DNA of 64,000 bases from Halopseudomonas maritima (GCF_021545785.1 NZ_CP079801.1:2046001-2110000); one strand, 5' to 3'; counted from the first letter of the stretch, positions 8,668 through 16,926 are shown. A program made the numbers and translations. The notes: generated by a model from the letters alone, not told the origin.

Positions 8668-9332
8668 GCGCGCCGCTGCAGTTCAGCCTGCAGGACGGCG
8701 TTGCCGAGATTCAGCTGGACGACGGCAAGGTTAATGCCCTGTCAGAAAGCATGCTGGACCAGCTGCTGGCTGCAATCGCCAAGGCGGCCGAGGCCGATGC
8801 GGCGCTGCTGATCAGCGGTCGCCCCGGTGTCTTTAGTGGCGGGTACGACCGCAAGCTGATCGACGCTGGTGGCCCGGCCTGCGACGCCATGCGCGCCGCC
8901 GGTGATCGGCTGACCCTGGCGCTGCTCGATTATCCGGCCCCGGTCGTCATTGCGGCTACCGGCCACGCGATGGCCAAGGCAGCCTTCATGTTGCTGTTGG
9001 CTGACTACCGGTTGGGTACCGAAGGGGACTTCCGGGTGTCGCTGAATGAGGTCGCCATCGGCATGACCATGCCGGTTGGCGCCATGCTGCAGGCGCGTGC
9101 ACGTTTATCACCGCAGTGGCTCAATCGCTGTGTGCTGCAGGCTGAGGTGTTTGCCTCGGCCGGCGCGCTGGAAGCCGGTTTTTTTGATGAGCTGCAGCCG
9201 GCAGACCAGTTGCTTGAGCGCGCCCGCGCCAAAACCCGTCAGCTGGCGGGGCTGGATCGGCGTGCCTACCGCGAGACCCGCGCGCTACTGAATGCGCCGC
9301 TGCGTGAGGCGTTTGTCGGTTTGCAGGGCTGA
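8664..9332 (+). CDS. Enoyl-CoA hydratase/isomerase family protein (crotonase-like)
   Basis: 222 residues, starting at a GTG that overlaps the ligase stop (GTGA), so translation is coupled. The crotonase fold is visible in VAEIQLDDGKVNALSESM and ISGRPGVFSGGYDRKLIDAG, and in PAPVVIAATGHAMAKAAFMLLLADYRLG. The usual catalytic glutamate of the GGG-E loop is replaced by alanine/lysine here (HAMAKAAFML), while EVAIGMTMPVGAM retains the second-loop glutamate. It is shorter than typical hydratases (about 255-260). Activity as a true hydratase is doubtful; an isomerase or a hydrolase role is possible. Confidence 0.83.
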   Translation: MSAPLQFSLQDGVAEIQLDDGKVNALSESMLDQLLAAIAKAAEADAALLISGRPGVFSGGYDRKLIDAGGPACDAMRAAGDRLTLALLDYPAPVVIAATGHAMAKAAFMLLLADYRLGTEGDFRVSLNEVAIGMTMPVGAMLQARARLSPQWLNRCVLQAEVFASAGALEAGFFDELQPADQLLERARAKTRQLAGLDRRAYRETRALLNAPLREAFVGLQG

Positions 9333-9339
9333 TCGAGGC

Positions 9340-9361
9340 GGGGCACAGCATGCTGTGCCCC
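9340..9361. terminator. Hairpin between convergent genes
   Basis: A perfect 22-bp palindrome (GGGGCACAGCA then TGCTGTGCCCC) lies 8 bases after the crotonase stop and 28 bases before the stop of the convergent thioesterase. There is no T run on either side, so it is a probable but not classical terminator for both. Confidence 0.5.
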
Positions 9362-9388
9362 TACGCCTGGTTGGGCGTCTCGCCTGCC

Positions 9389-10216
9389 TTATTCCTTGAA
9401 ATACGCGACCTGCGTGGTGGTCAGCAGCAGCTGGCCGTCATCGCTCCACAGGTGCGCGATCTGATCTGAATAATTGTTGTGCATGCGCGTGGCGCGCGCG
9501 TGGCCGAGCAGGTGGCGGTCGTCGGCGGCGGCCAGCTGCGCTGCATCGGCGTGAAAATAGTGGGTCAGTGACACGGTGCCGGCCGGCGTGAAGCGCTGGC
9601 GGCGATGGAAGATGCGCGGTGCGAACACATCGCCCAGCGCGGTCAGTGAGGCAAAGTCGAGGGGCCGGGCGGGGTGGTCGCGGGTCCACAGCAGGGTTTC
9701 AGTGTCGGCTTCGCTCGGGTTGGTATCGCCGCGGCTCGGGTCGAACAGGCCGGACACATAGCGGAAGTCGTAATTAGCAAACCAGTTGCGCTCACCCCGC
9801 ACCAACTGCGGCAGGCTGTTGGCAGCAGGTGCGTGCGGCATAGGCTGCTGCTGCTCGGACCATGTCTCGCGGCGAGTGGCAAAAAAGGCGGTGCCACTGG
9901 TGACCACTTCACCGTCCTGGCGCTGCAACAGCAGCCAGTGTTGCGTCGAGCGGTTGGTGCGCAGCGCCACCGCTTCAATGTCGAAGGCACCCGGTTGGAC
10001 CGGTCCGGCAAAGTTGATGGTCAGCGAGACCGGCTCACCGATGCGCTCGGGGTGCTGCAAGGCGGCGTTCAGCAGCGTAGCAGCCGTCAGGCCGCCAAAG
10101 GGGCCGACCATGTTTTGATAGCGGTCACCGACTTCACCGGCAAACAGGTTGTCGCCCTTGGCGGTGAGGCTGATGGCCTGGTCAAAGGCGTGGCTGTGGG
10201 TCTCAGAGGCGGTCAT
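9389..10216 (-). CDS. Acyl-CoA thioesterase family protein (TesB-like double hotdog)
   Basis: 275 residues. The first hotdog (about 15-115) shows QNMVGPFGGLTAATLLNAALQHPERIGEPVSLTINFAGPVQPG, and the second (about 160-275) ends with HLLGHARATRMHNNYSDQIAHLWSDDGQLLLTTTQVAYFKE, the pattern of TesB and 4HBT_3 proteins. These hydrolyse acyl-CoA to free acid and CoA. It stands alone, convergent with the ligase operon, and may drain or balance the CoA pool of the beta-oxidation island. The substrate is unknown. Confidence 0.82.
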   Translation of the reverse strand: MTASETHSHAFDQAISLTAKGDNLFAGEVGDRYQNMVGPFGGLTAATLLNAALQHPERIGEPVSLTINFAGPVQPGAFDIEAVALRTNRSTQHWLLLQRQDGEVVTSGTAFFATRRETWSEQQQPMPHAPAANSLPQLVRGERNWFANYDFRYVSGLFDPSRGDTNPSEADTETLLWTRDHPARPLDFASLTALGDVFAPRIFHRRQRFTPAGTVSLTHYFHADAAQLAAADDRHLLGHARATRMHNNYSDQIAHLWSDDGQLLLTTTQVAYFKE

Positions 10217-10327
10217 GGGCGAGGGTCCGTTACGGCGGGATCAGGCATATATGATGGTTGTAATAAGCGAGACTGAACAGCAAGTTTGATGCTGTGAATC
10301 CGCTGTTATGGGTGGTGCAGAGATAGG

Positions 10328-10353
10328 TTGGGGCGCCGCTGCAGGCGCCCCAA
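10328..10353 (-). terminator. Hairpin downstream of the YbhB-like gene
   Basis: TTGGGGCGCC (10328-10337) pairs with GGCGCCCCAA (10344-10353) around a 6-base loop, 11 bases past the gene's stop. The T run is weak, so terminator function is likely but not certain. Confidence 0.5.
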
Positions 10354-10364
10354 TACAGCGTTGA

Positions 10365-10844
10365 TCAGCGCTGGTAGGTGCCGATCAGGCGGTTCATTGC
10401 GGTGGCGTGCGGCTCAATCTTTTCCAGCAGCTGCCACAGGGTCAGGCCGGCGGGCAGATCCAGCTCAGCGTCCAGCGCGATAACCCAGAAATAGTACTTG
10501 TGCTGGCCGTGACCTTCCGGCGGCAGCGGACCGTTGTAGCCGCTGTTGCCAAAGTTGTTCACGCCCTGGGTGTAGTCGGCGCAGCCTTCGGCCAGCGCGC
10601 TGACGTTGGCCGGAATGTTATAGAGCACCCAGTGAACAAAACCGTAGGTGCCGTTGGCGGAAATCAGCGGTGCGTCCGGATCGTGGCAGATGACGGCAAA
10701 GGACTTGGTGCCCGCTGGTGCGTTCTTCCAGTTCAGCGCGGGAGAGACGTCGACATCATCGCCGGTGTGCTTGGCGGCGATGGCGCCGTTGTTGCCAAAC
10801 GCGCTGCTGGTCAGTTCCAGGTCGTTGGAAAATGCAAATCCCAT
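10365..10844 (-). CDS. YbhB/YbcL family Raf-kinase-inhibitor-like (PEBP) protein
   Basis: 159 residues with the PEBP signature: DVSPALNWKNAPAGTKSFAVICHDPDAP (about 30-58) and GFVHWVLYNIPANVSALAEG, then GYNGPLPPEGHGQHKYYFWVIALDAELDL. These contain the ligand-pocket Asp-Pro-Asp and HxW motifs. An AAGGAG ribosome site precedes the ATG. Bacterial members bind anions or phospholipid-like ligands and their physiological role is poorly known. It has no signal peptide, so it is cytoplasmic. It is monocistronic. Confidence 0.93.
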   Translation of the reverse strand: MGFAFSNDLELTSSAFGNNGAIAAKHTGDDVDVSPALNWKNAPAGTKSFAVICHDPDAPLISANGTYGFVHWVLYNIPANVSALAEGCADYTQGVNNFGNSGYNGPLPPEGHGQHKYYFWVIALDAELDLPAGLTLWQLLEKIEPHATAMNRLIGTYQR

Positions 10845-10899
10845 GGTGTTCTCCTTAGGTTATGAGCTGAAAACTAGCCTGCCTGGCGACAGGCAGGTG

Positions 10900-11196
10900 T
10901 CACTTGATCAGAGCGCTCAGCAGCCAGAGCCCGAGCAGCACCCAGACGATACCCAGCACGATCTTGCGGCGAATAAAGGCGCGTACGCCGGTGTAGATAA
11001 GAAACAGGCCGAGGATGACAGCGGCGATGCTCAGCAGGTTGCTGTTGACCCCCAGGGCGCGGGAAAACCCGTTGATGAAATCTGAGCTGGCGTTGCTCAG
11101 CAAAGTGAACAGCCAGATCAGGCTGTCGAGCACGACACGGACCACGGTACCGATGGCCGAGCCGAGCCATTCAAAGGGGCTGGAGTTGAGCTGCAT
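10900..11196 (-). CDS. Small hydrophobic membrane protein, unknown function
   Basis: 98 residues from MQLNSSPFEWLG; a start 54 bases upstream is also possible, and neither has a clear ribosome site. Three hydrophobic stretches are seen: VVRVVLDSLIWLFTLL (about 18-33), LLSIAAVILGLFLIYTGV (about 53-70) and IVLGIVWVLLGLWLLSAL (about 78-95). I do not recognise a named family. It lies between the PEBP gene and a repeat-rich gap, with no evident operon partner. Confidence 0.6.
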   Translation of the reverse strand: MQLNSSPFEWLGSAIGTVVRVVLDSLIWLFTLLSNASSDFINGFSRALGVNSNLLSIAAVILGLFLIYTGVRAFIRRKIVLGIVWVLLGLWLLSALIK

Positions 11197-11235
11197 GCAA
11201 GGGTCGCTGACAGGGAATGAGGGGTAGAAGCTATC

Positions 11236-11395
11236 AGCTTCAAGCGGCAAGCTTCAAGCAGAACGCGGCGCTGTGCACCGCGTTGGGCTGGAGGCGAAAG
11301 GCTGGAGGCTGGAAGGTCAAGCAGGGGGAGGTGGCCGGGCGGTGTGGTGGCACAAACCTCTGACACACTGCCCCAGCCTTCAGCCTGATCGAGCG
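11236..11395. repeat. Dispersed GGCTGGAGGCT-type repeat, copy B
   Basis: The gap upstream of the small membrane protein contains AGCTTCAAGCGGCAAGCTTC at its left, GGCTGGAGGCGAAAGGCTGG then AGGCTGGAAGG in the middle, and CCAGCCTTCAGCCTG at its right. These are the same building blocks as in the repeats at 5763, 38130 and 51836, but more degraded. Confidence 0.6.
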
Positions 11396-11397
11396 CG

Positions 11398-12597
11398 TTA
11401 AACGCGCTCGATCACCGCCGCCACACCCTGACCCAGGCCGATGCACAGGCTGACCAGCGCGTAGCGCTTGCCGGTGCGCTCGAGCTGGCGCAGGGCGGTC
11501 AGGGCCAGGCGAGCGCCGGAGGCGCCCAGCGGGTGGCCGACCGCGATGGCGCCGCCGTTGGGGTTCAGGCGCGGGTCGTCAAAGGCGATGCCCAGCTGCT
11601 TGGCGCAACCGAGAACCTGCGAGGCGAAAGCCTCGTTGATTTCGATCACATCCATGTCGTCCAGGCTCAGGCCGGCGCGGCTCAGGGCTTTTTTGCAGGC
11701 TTCAACCGGGCCCAGGCCCATGACACGCGGGGCGACACCGGAGACGGCGCCGGCCAGGATGCGTGCGCGCGGCTTGATGCCGTACTTCTGGCCAATGGCT
11801 TCGCTGCCAATGATCAGCGCAGCGGCGCCATCGTTGACGCCAGAGGCGTTGCCAGCGGTAACCACGCCACCTTCAAACAGCGGACGCAGGCCGGACAGGG
11901 CGGCCATGTCGCTGCTCGGGCGCGGATGCTCGTCTTGATCGACCAGCTTGGCGGGCTTCTTGCGGCCCTGGGACACTTCAATCGGGTGGATCTCTTCGGC
12001 AAAGAAACCGTCAGCACGGGCCTTCTCGTACAGCGCCTGGCTGCGTGCGGCATAGGTGTCGGCTTCTTCGCGGCTGATACCCAGGTCGGCAGCGACGTTG
12101 TCGGCGGTTTGCGGCATGGTGTCATCGCCGAACTGCTTCTCGACCTTGGGGTTCGGGAAGCGCGCACCGATGGTGCTGTCGAAGGCGCGGAAGTCGCGGC
12201 TGTAGGCGCTTTCGCTCTTGGCGATAACGAAGGGTGCGCGGCTCATGCTTTCCACGCCACCGGCGACGAACAGGTCGCCTTCACCGGCTTTGACGGCGCG
12301 AGCGGCGTCGAGGATGGCCGCCAGGCCGGAGCCGCACAGGCGGTTGACGGTAACACCGGCCACGTCCTGCGGCAGGCCGGACATCAGGCCGGCGTGGCGA
12401 GCAACGTTGCGCGCGTCTTCACCGGCCTGGTTGGTGTTGCCCATGACCACGTCTTCGTAGTCGGCACCGTCGAAGGGGTTGCGGGTAACCACGGCGCGGA
12501 TCACCTCGGCCAGCAGGTCATCGGGGCGCACGCTGGCGATGGCGCCGGCGTGGCGGCCGAAGGGGGTGCGCAAACCATCATAGATGTAGGCAGTCAT
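11398..12597 (-). CDS. Acetyl-CoA acyltransferase (thiolase)
   Basis: 399 residues. The acylated cysteine is in VNRLCGSGLAAI (about residue 90). The other catalytic motifs NEAFASQVLGCAKQLG, NPNGGAIAVGHPLGASGAR and CIGLGQGVAAVI (cysteine near 383) are complete, so it should be active. Thiolases cleave 3-ketoacyl-CoA to acetyl-CoA and a shortened acyl-CoA, or run in reverse. It follows the 3-hydroxyacyl-CoA dehydrogenase by 4 bases, giving an operon for the last two steps of the spiral. PimB-like or PaaJ/FadA-like roles are possible. Confidence 0.94.
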   Translation of the reverse strand: MTAYIYDGLRTPFGRHAGAIASVRPDDLLAEVIRAVVTRNPFDGADYEDVVMGNTNQAGEDARNVARHAGLMSGLPQDVAGVTVNRLCGSGLAAILDAARAVKAGEGDLFVAGGVESMSRAPFVIAKSESAYSRDFRAFDSTIGARFPNPKVEKQFGDDTMPQTADNVAADLGISREEADTYAARSQALYEKARADGFFAEEIHPIEVSQGRKKPAKLVDQDEHPRPSSDMAALSGLRPLFEGGVVTAGNASGVNDGAAALIIGSEAIGQKYGIKPRARILAGAVSGVAPRVMGLGPVEACKKALSRAGLSLDDMDVIEINEAFASQVLGCAKQLGIAFDDPRLNPNGGAIAVGHPLGASGARLALTALRQLERTGKRYALVSLCIGLGQGVAAVIERV

Positions 12598-12601
12598 GCT
12601 C

Positions 12602-14116
12602 TTACTCCTGGAAGTCGGGTGTAGTCAAAGGCAGTTCCAGCTGCACGCGGCGACGCAGCCAGGGGCTGGGGCGGTAGCGCGGCTCGCCGTAGACGGCCTG
12701 AATGTTGTTGAGAACAGCAAGAATGTTGGCTTCGCCATAGTGCTCGCCGAAGGCCAGCGGGCCCTTGGGGTAGCCCAGCGCCAGTTGAATGGCGCGGTCC
12801 AGTGTTTGCGGCGCGGTGATGCCCTTCTGCACGATTTCGCAGCCCAGATTGACCACGCTGGCGATCAGGCGCTGGATAACAAAGCCGGCTGAATCGTTGA
12901 TGACTTCCACTGGCACGCCGTCGGCGCTCAGCGCCTGGCGCGCCTGGGCGACCACGTTGGCGCTGGCGGCGGGTTGGCGCATCAGGGTGCGGCGCTTGTC
13001 CCAGTTGGCGAAGCTGTCCAGTGCCAGGGTGCGATCCGCCGGCAGGCCCAGCTGAGTCAGGGCGGTGCTGCAGTCATCGCCCAGCGGGGTGATCAGGCAG
13101 ATGGCGTCGTCCGATGGCTTGCTACCGGCTTCCAGGGTGGCGCCGGCTTTGGTCAGTACCTCTTCGACCTGGCTACGCAGCGCATCATCATCGGTCTCCA
13201 GCCAGAACGGACGGTTGATCAGCACGGTTTCTGGCTGCGGCTCGGGCTGCTCGATCTTCTGACCGTCCTCGTAGCGGTAGAAGCCCTGGCCGGTCTTGCG
13301 ACCCAGCAGGCCAGCGGCCACGCGCTGGGCAGCGATGAACGAGGGGGTGTAGCGCGGGTCGTGGTAGAACTGCTCGTAGACCGATTCCATCACCGCGTGG
13401 GAGACGTCCAGACCGGTCAGATCGAACAGCTCGAACGGCCCCATGCGAAAGCCTGGGCCGTCGCGCAGGATGCGGTCGATCTGCTGCACACTGGCCACGC
13501 CTTCGCTGAGGATACGCAGGGCTTCGGTGCCGAAGGCGCGGCCGGCGTGATTGACCAGAAAGCCGGGGGTGTCCGGGGTAATCGCCGGGAAGTGACCAGC
13601 CTGTTCGGCCAGCGCCACCAGCGCCTGAATATGACGCTCATCGGTGCGCTCGCCGCGCACGACTTCGACGATCTTCATCAACGGCACCGGGTTGAAGAAG
13701 TGGAAGCCGGCGACGCGCTCGGGCTTGTTCGCGGTGCTGGCGATGCGGGTGACGGAAAGGGAAGAGGTGTTGGTGGCCAGGACGCAGTCATCGCTGACAA
13801 TGGCTTCCAGGTCGGCAAACAGCTTCTGTTTGACGTCCAGCAGCTCGACGATGGCTTCAATCACCAGATCGCAGTCTTGCAGCTCTTCCAGCGTCTGCGC
13901 TGGTTGCATGCGGGCGATGGTCGCTTCCAGTTCGGCTTCGGTCATCTTGCCCTTGGCCTGCGCCCGTTGCAGCAGGTTGCGGTTGAAGGCCAGCGCGTCG
14001 TCGATGGCTTCTGCGCGGGTATCGAACAGCAACACCTGCTGACCACTGCTGGCGAACAGTTGCGCGATGCCGCGCCCCATGGCTCCGGCGCCGATGACGC
14101 CAATCCGCTTGAACAT
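12602..14116 (-). CDS. 3-hydroxyacyl-CoA dehydrogenase, two C-terminal domains (PaaH type)
   Basis: 504 residues. The NAD-binding motif IGVIGAGAMGRGIAQLFASSGQQVLLFDTR is at 5-34, the catalytic histidine lies in VAGFHFFNPVPLMKIVEVVRG (about 135-155), and the C-terminal domain occurs twice (about 185-285 and 405-495), as in PaaH/PhbB-like enzymes. It oxidises L-3-hydroxyacyl-CoA to 3-ketoacyl-CoA. It begins the operon with thiolase, and its promoter region carries the fourth copy of the proposed IclR operator. It partly duplicates the dehydrogenase half of the FadB-like protein. Confidence 0.92.
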   Translation of the reverse strand: MFKRIGVIGAGAMGRGIAQLFASSGQQVLLFDTRAEAIDDALAFNRNLLQRAQAKGKMTEAELEATIARMQPAQTLEELQDCDLVIEAIVELLDVKQKLFADLEAIVSDDCVLATNTSSLSVTRIASTANKPERVAGFHFFNPVPLMKIVEVVRGERTDERHIQALVALAEQAGHFPAITPDTPGFLVNHAGRAFGTEALRILSEGVASVQQIDRILRDGPGFRMGPFELFDLTGLDVSHAVMESVYEQFYHDPRYTPSFIAAQRVAAGLLGRKTGQGFYRYEDGQKIEQPEPQPETVLINRPFWLETDDDALRSQVEEVLTKAGATLEAGSKPSDDAICLITPLGDDCSTALTQLGLPADRTLALDSFANWDKRRTLMRQPAASANVVAQARQALSADGVPVEVINDSAGFVIQRLIASVVNLGCEIVQKGITAPQTLDRAIQLALGYPKGPLAFGEHYGEANILAVLNNIQAVYGEPRYRPSPWLRRRVQLELPLTTPDFQE

Positions 14117-14143
14117 GCTTTGCCTCCTGGAGTACGCTCATTG

Positions 14144-14158
14144 TTCCGCATGGCGAAA
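14144..14158. promoter_or_regulatory. Putative IclR operator, copy 4
   Basis: TTCCGCATGGCGAAA, whose reverse complement is TTTCGCCATGCGGAA, lies 28 bases upstream of the 3-hydroxyacyl-CoA dehydrogenase start. A further TTTCG half-site is at 14164-14168. It ties this operon to the two other beta-oxidation units. Confidence 0.45.
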
Positions 14159-14340
14159 CGGTATTTCGTTTAAAGTGCAGCGAGATTAAATCTTGCGCAG
14201 TAGGAGTGCAAGTTTGGCGACAGTCTGCATCGGCACTGTCGTGCCATACTTGCGCCATGCAAGCTGGTCGTCGTCTGCCCGCAGTCGAGTATCCCGACCG
14301 CATCGCCCATCGAGTGTAGTGAATAAAAGGTGTCGCACCC

Positions 14341-14769
14341 GTGAATCAAGCAGAACGTCAGGCCATTGCCCGCACCGTGACCGGTTTCTTTCAGGAACTG
14401 GGCGCTGAACTGGAAGAGTACAGCGAGGGGCGCGCAGTCGTTGGCCTGACTCTGACCGACAAGCACATGAACAATGCCAGCTCGCTGCACGGCGGTGTCA
14501 CGGCGAGCCTGCTGGATATCGCCATGGGGTTGTGCGGCACCTGGGCCGCGTCGCCGCAAGACCGCCGGGTGGCTATCACCCTGTCGTTGAACACCAACTT
14601 CACCTCCACCGCACCGGTCGGTACGCGCGTGCGTGCAGTGGCGAGCTGCCGCAGCGCTGGCCACAAGGTGTTCATGGCTAGCTGTGACCTGCTGGATCAG
14701 GATGACAAGCTGATCGGCTTTGGCGAGGGCGTATTCAAGAAGGGCGCCTACCGCAAGGACCTGCCGTGA
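14341..14769 (+). CDS. PaaI-family hotdog thioesterase
   Basis: 142 residues from a GTG with an AAAGGTG site upstream. The hotdog signature LHGGVTASLLDIAMG (about 50-65), with the catalytic aspartate in SLLD, is followed by TLSLNTNFTSTAPVGTRVRAVASC. PaaI-type enzymes hydrolyse aryl- or acyl-CoA thioesters and often act as housekeeping valves next to beta-oxidation genes. It is divergent from the dehydrogenase/thiolase operon and overlaps the following permease gene by 4 bases. Confidence 0.88.
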   Translation: MNQAERQAIARTVTGFFQELGAELEEYSEGRAVVGLTLTDKHMNNASSLHGGVTASLLDIAMGLCGTWAASPQDRRVAITLSLNTNFTSTAPVGTRVRAVASCRSAGHKVFMASCDLLDQDDKLIGFGEGVFKKGAYRKDLP

Positions 14770-16112
14770 CCCCGGCGTGGTTGCTGCCCCTCGGGGTGGC
14801 GCTGGAGCTGGGCGCGCTGCTCGCTCATCTGCCTGAGCTGAGCTGGGCGGCAGCACTGGCCTTTGTGGTCTATTTTCTGCTGTTTTTCCGGCGGTTGAAT
14901 CCTTATCCGCGCTGGTTGGGCTTGGCTACCCTGGCGGTACTGGTGGCGGCGCTCTGGTTTGCCCGCCCGGAGGCGTCGCTGTGGCCCAAGCTGGCCAGCT
15001 CGGTGGCCTACTACACCAGCTTCCTTGGTGCGCTGGGGCTGATGCAGTTGCTGGCCCAGCGGCTGCCGCAGCTGCGCGAGCTGCACAAGGCGCTGCTGTC
15101 AGGCTCCAAGGTGATCCTCTATCCGCGCTATGTGCTGGCGGCCGGCAGTATCGGCTCGATCCTCAATTTCGGCATGATGAACCTGCTTTGCGGCACCCTG
15201 AGCGAGCACCTCAAGCGCTACCCGCTGAGCGCCGAACAGCGTCGCGACGGGTTGCGCAGTGTGATGGTGACTACCCTGCGGGGCTTTGCCCTGGTGCCCC
15301 TGCTGGCACCTACCAGCGTGACCATCGCCATTATCTCCCGCGAGATGCCGGAGCAGTCCTGGAGCACCATGGTGCCCTACGGCGCGGTGGCTGCGTTGAT
15401 GATGATCGTGGTGGGCTGGCGCAGGGAGACCACCGGCCTGCTGGCGCTGCGCGACAATATTGGCGACACCAGCAAGGCCGACGGCATGCCGCAGCTGCTG
15501 ATTGGCAGCCTGCTGGGGCTGGGCGCTATCGGTCTGCTGGCCTCAGTGACCGATCTCGGCGCATCCCAGGCGGCGATGGTGCTGGTGCCTGCCGGGGTGA
15601 TCAGCTATCTGTTGTGGCGCGAACGCTCGCCGGGGCAGGTGCTGGAGGAAGTCACCGGCAACATGGTCAGCATGCACAACGAGATGTTCATTTTTGGCTG
15701 CGCGGCGTTGCTTGGCGGCGTGCTGGGCGCGGTGGCGCCGTTGGAGGAGATTGCCGCCTGGCTGGCTCAGGAGCCCAAGTACAACGTACTGCTGGCCATT
15801 GGCGCGCTGTTCAGCACCATCGTACTGGCGGTGCTGGGGCTGGCGCCGATTGTCTCGCTGTCGCTGACGGCAGGCCTGTTGGCGCAGCTGGCCCATCTTG
15901 GTGTGCCGATCATGACGCCGGCGGTGGGGCTGATGTGCGGCTTCTCACTGGCCATGATCTTCTCGCCCTTTGGGCCGTCCACCCTTATCCTGTCGCGCTA
16001 CAGTGGCGAGTCGCCCTACCGGGTGGCCTTCGGCTGGAACGGGCGCTTTGTCGTCAGTGTCATGCCGCTGCTGCTGTTGCTGATTTTCTTTACCTACTTG
16101 CAGCAAAGCTGA
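14766..16112 (+). CDS. Polytopic membrane permease, substrate unknown
   Basis: 448 residues starting at a GTG that overlaps the thioesterase stop (GTGA). Hydrophobic segments indicate roughly 11-12 membrane helices, including SWAAALAFVVYFLLFF, WLGLATLAVLVAALWF, VVSVMPLLLLLIFFTYL and others. The repeated LAPTSVTIAI and FSPFGPSTLIL segments, in equivalent places of the two halves, look like re-entrant loops of ion-coupled transporters. I cannot assign a named family. Translational coupling to a thioesterase suggests transport of an organic acid, but that is speculation. It is followed one base later by mutM. Confidence 0.72.
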   Translation: MTPAWLLPLGVALELGALLAHLPELSWAAALAFVVYFLLFFRRLNPYPRWLGLATLAVLVAALWFARPEASLWPKLASSVAYYTSFLGALGLMQLLAQRLPQLRELHKALLSGSKVILYPRYVLAAGSIGSILNFGMMNLLCGTLSEHLKRYPLSAEQRRDGLRSVMVTTLRGFALVPLLAPTSVTIAIISREMPEQSWSTMVPYGAVAALMMIVVGWRRETTGLLALRDNIGDTSKADGMPQLLIGSLLGLGAIGLLASVTDLGASQAAMVLVPAGVISYLLWRERSPGQVLEEVTGNMVSMHNEMFIFGCAALLGGVLGAVAPLEEIAAWLAQEPKYNVLLAIGALFSTIVLAVLGLAPIVSLSLTAGLLAQLAHLGVPIMTPAVGLMCGFSLAMIFSPFGPSTLILSRYSGESPYRVAFGWNGRFVVSVMPLLLLLIFFTYLQQS

Positions 16113-16113
16113 G

Positions 16114-16926
16114 ATGCCTGAATTACCTGAAGTCGAAACGACGCGGCGCGGTATAGCGCCCCATTTGCAGGGCCAGCGGGTGCGCCGTCTGGTGGTGCGT
16201 GAGCGGCGGCTGCGTTGGCCGATCCCCGAAGACCTGGCGATCCAGATCGAAGGGCAGCGCTTTGACGCCATCGAGCGGCGGGCCAAATACCTGCTGATGC
16301 GCATTGGCGGCGGCACTCTGATTGGTCACCTGGGCATGTCGGGGAGCCTGCGTCTGGTGCCCGCCGGCACACCGCCCGGCAAGCACGATCATGTGGATAT
16401 CGAACTGGAGTCGGGCATGGCGCTGCGCTACACCGACCCGCGCCGTTTTGGTGCGCTGCTCTGGGCCCGTGCTGACGAGCCCCACGCGCTGCTTGGCAAG
16501 CTGGGGCCCGAGCCGCTGTCGGCCGCCTTCGACGGCGAGCGGCTGTATCAGCTGTCGCGTGGCAAGGGGACGGCGGTCAAGCCCTTCATCATGGATAACG
16601 CGATCGTGGTGGGAGTGGGCAACATTTACGCCAGCGAGGCGCTGTTTGCCGCCGGCATCGATCCGCGCCGCGAGGCCGGGCGCATCAGCCGCCAGCGCTA
16701 TCAGCGCCTTGCCGAGGAGATCAAGCGCATTCTGGCAGCCGCCATCGAGCGTGGCGGCACCACACTGCGTGACTTCGTTGGGGGTGACGGGCAGCCGGGC
16801 TATTTCAAGCAGGAATTGTTCGTCTACGGACGCGGCGGGCAGCTGTGCAAACAGTGCGGCACGACCCTCTCCGAGGTCCGTCTGGGGCAGCGCAGTTCGG
16901 TATTCTGTCGCAACTGTCAGCGCTGA
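16114..16926 (+). CDS. mutM: Formamidopyrimidine-DNA glycosylase
   Basis: 270 residues with the invariant N-terminus PELPEVETTRRGI (Pro2 nucleophile and Glu3 after Met removal), the catalytic lysine in LIGHLGMSGSLRL, NIYASEALFAAGIDP in the helix-two-turn-helix and a C-terminal zinc finger CKQCGTTL...SVFCRNCQR. It removes 8-oxoguanine and formamidopyrimidines from DNA and nicks the abasic site. It starts 1 base after the permease stop. It opens the block that is syntenic with P. aeruginosa PA0357 onward. Confidence 0.98.
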   Translation: MPELPEVETTRRGIAPHLQGQRVRRLVVRERRLRWPIPEDLAIQIEGQRFDAIERRAKYLLMRIGGGTLIGHLGMSGSLRLVPAGTPPGKHDHVDIELESGMALRYTDPRRFGALLWARADEPHALLGKLGPEPLSAAFDGERLYQLSRGKGTAVKPFIMDNAIVVGVGNIYASEALFAAGIDPRREAGRISRQRYQRLAEEIKRILAAAIERGGTTLRDFVGGDGQPGYFKQELFVYGRGGQLCKQCGTTLSEVRLGQRSSVFCRNCQR

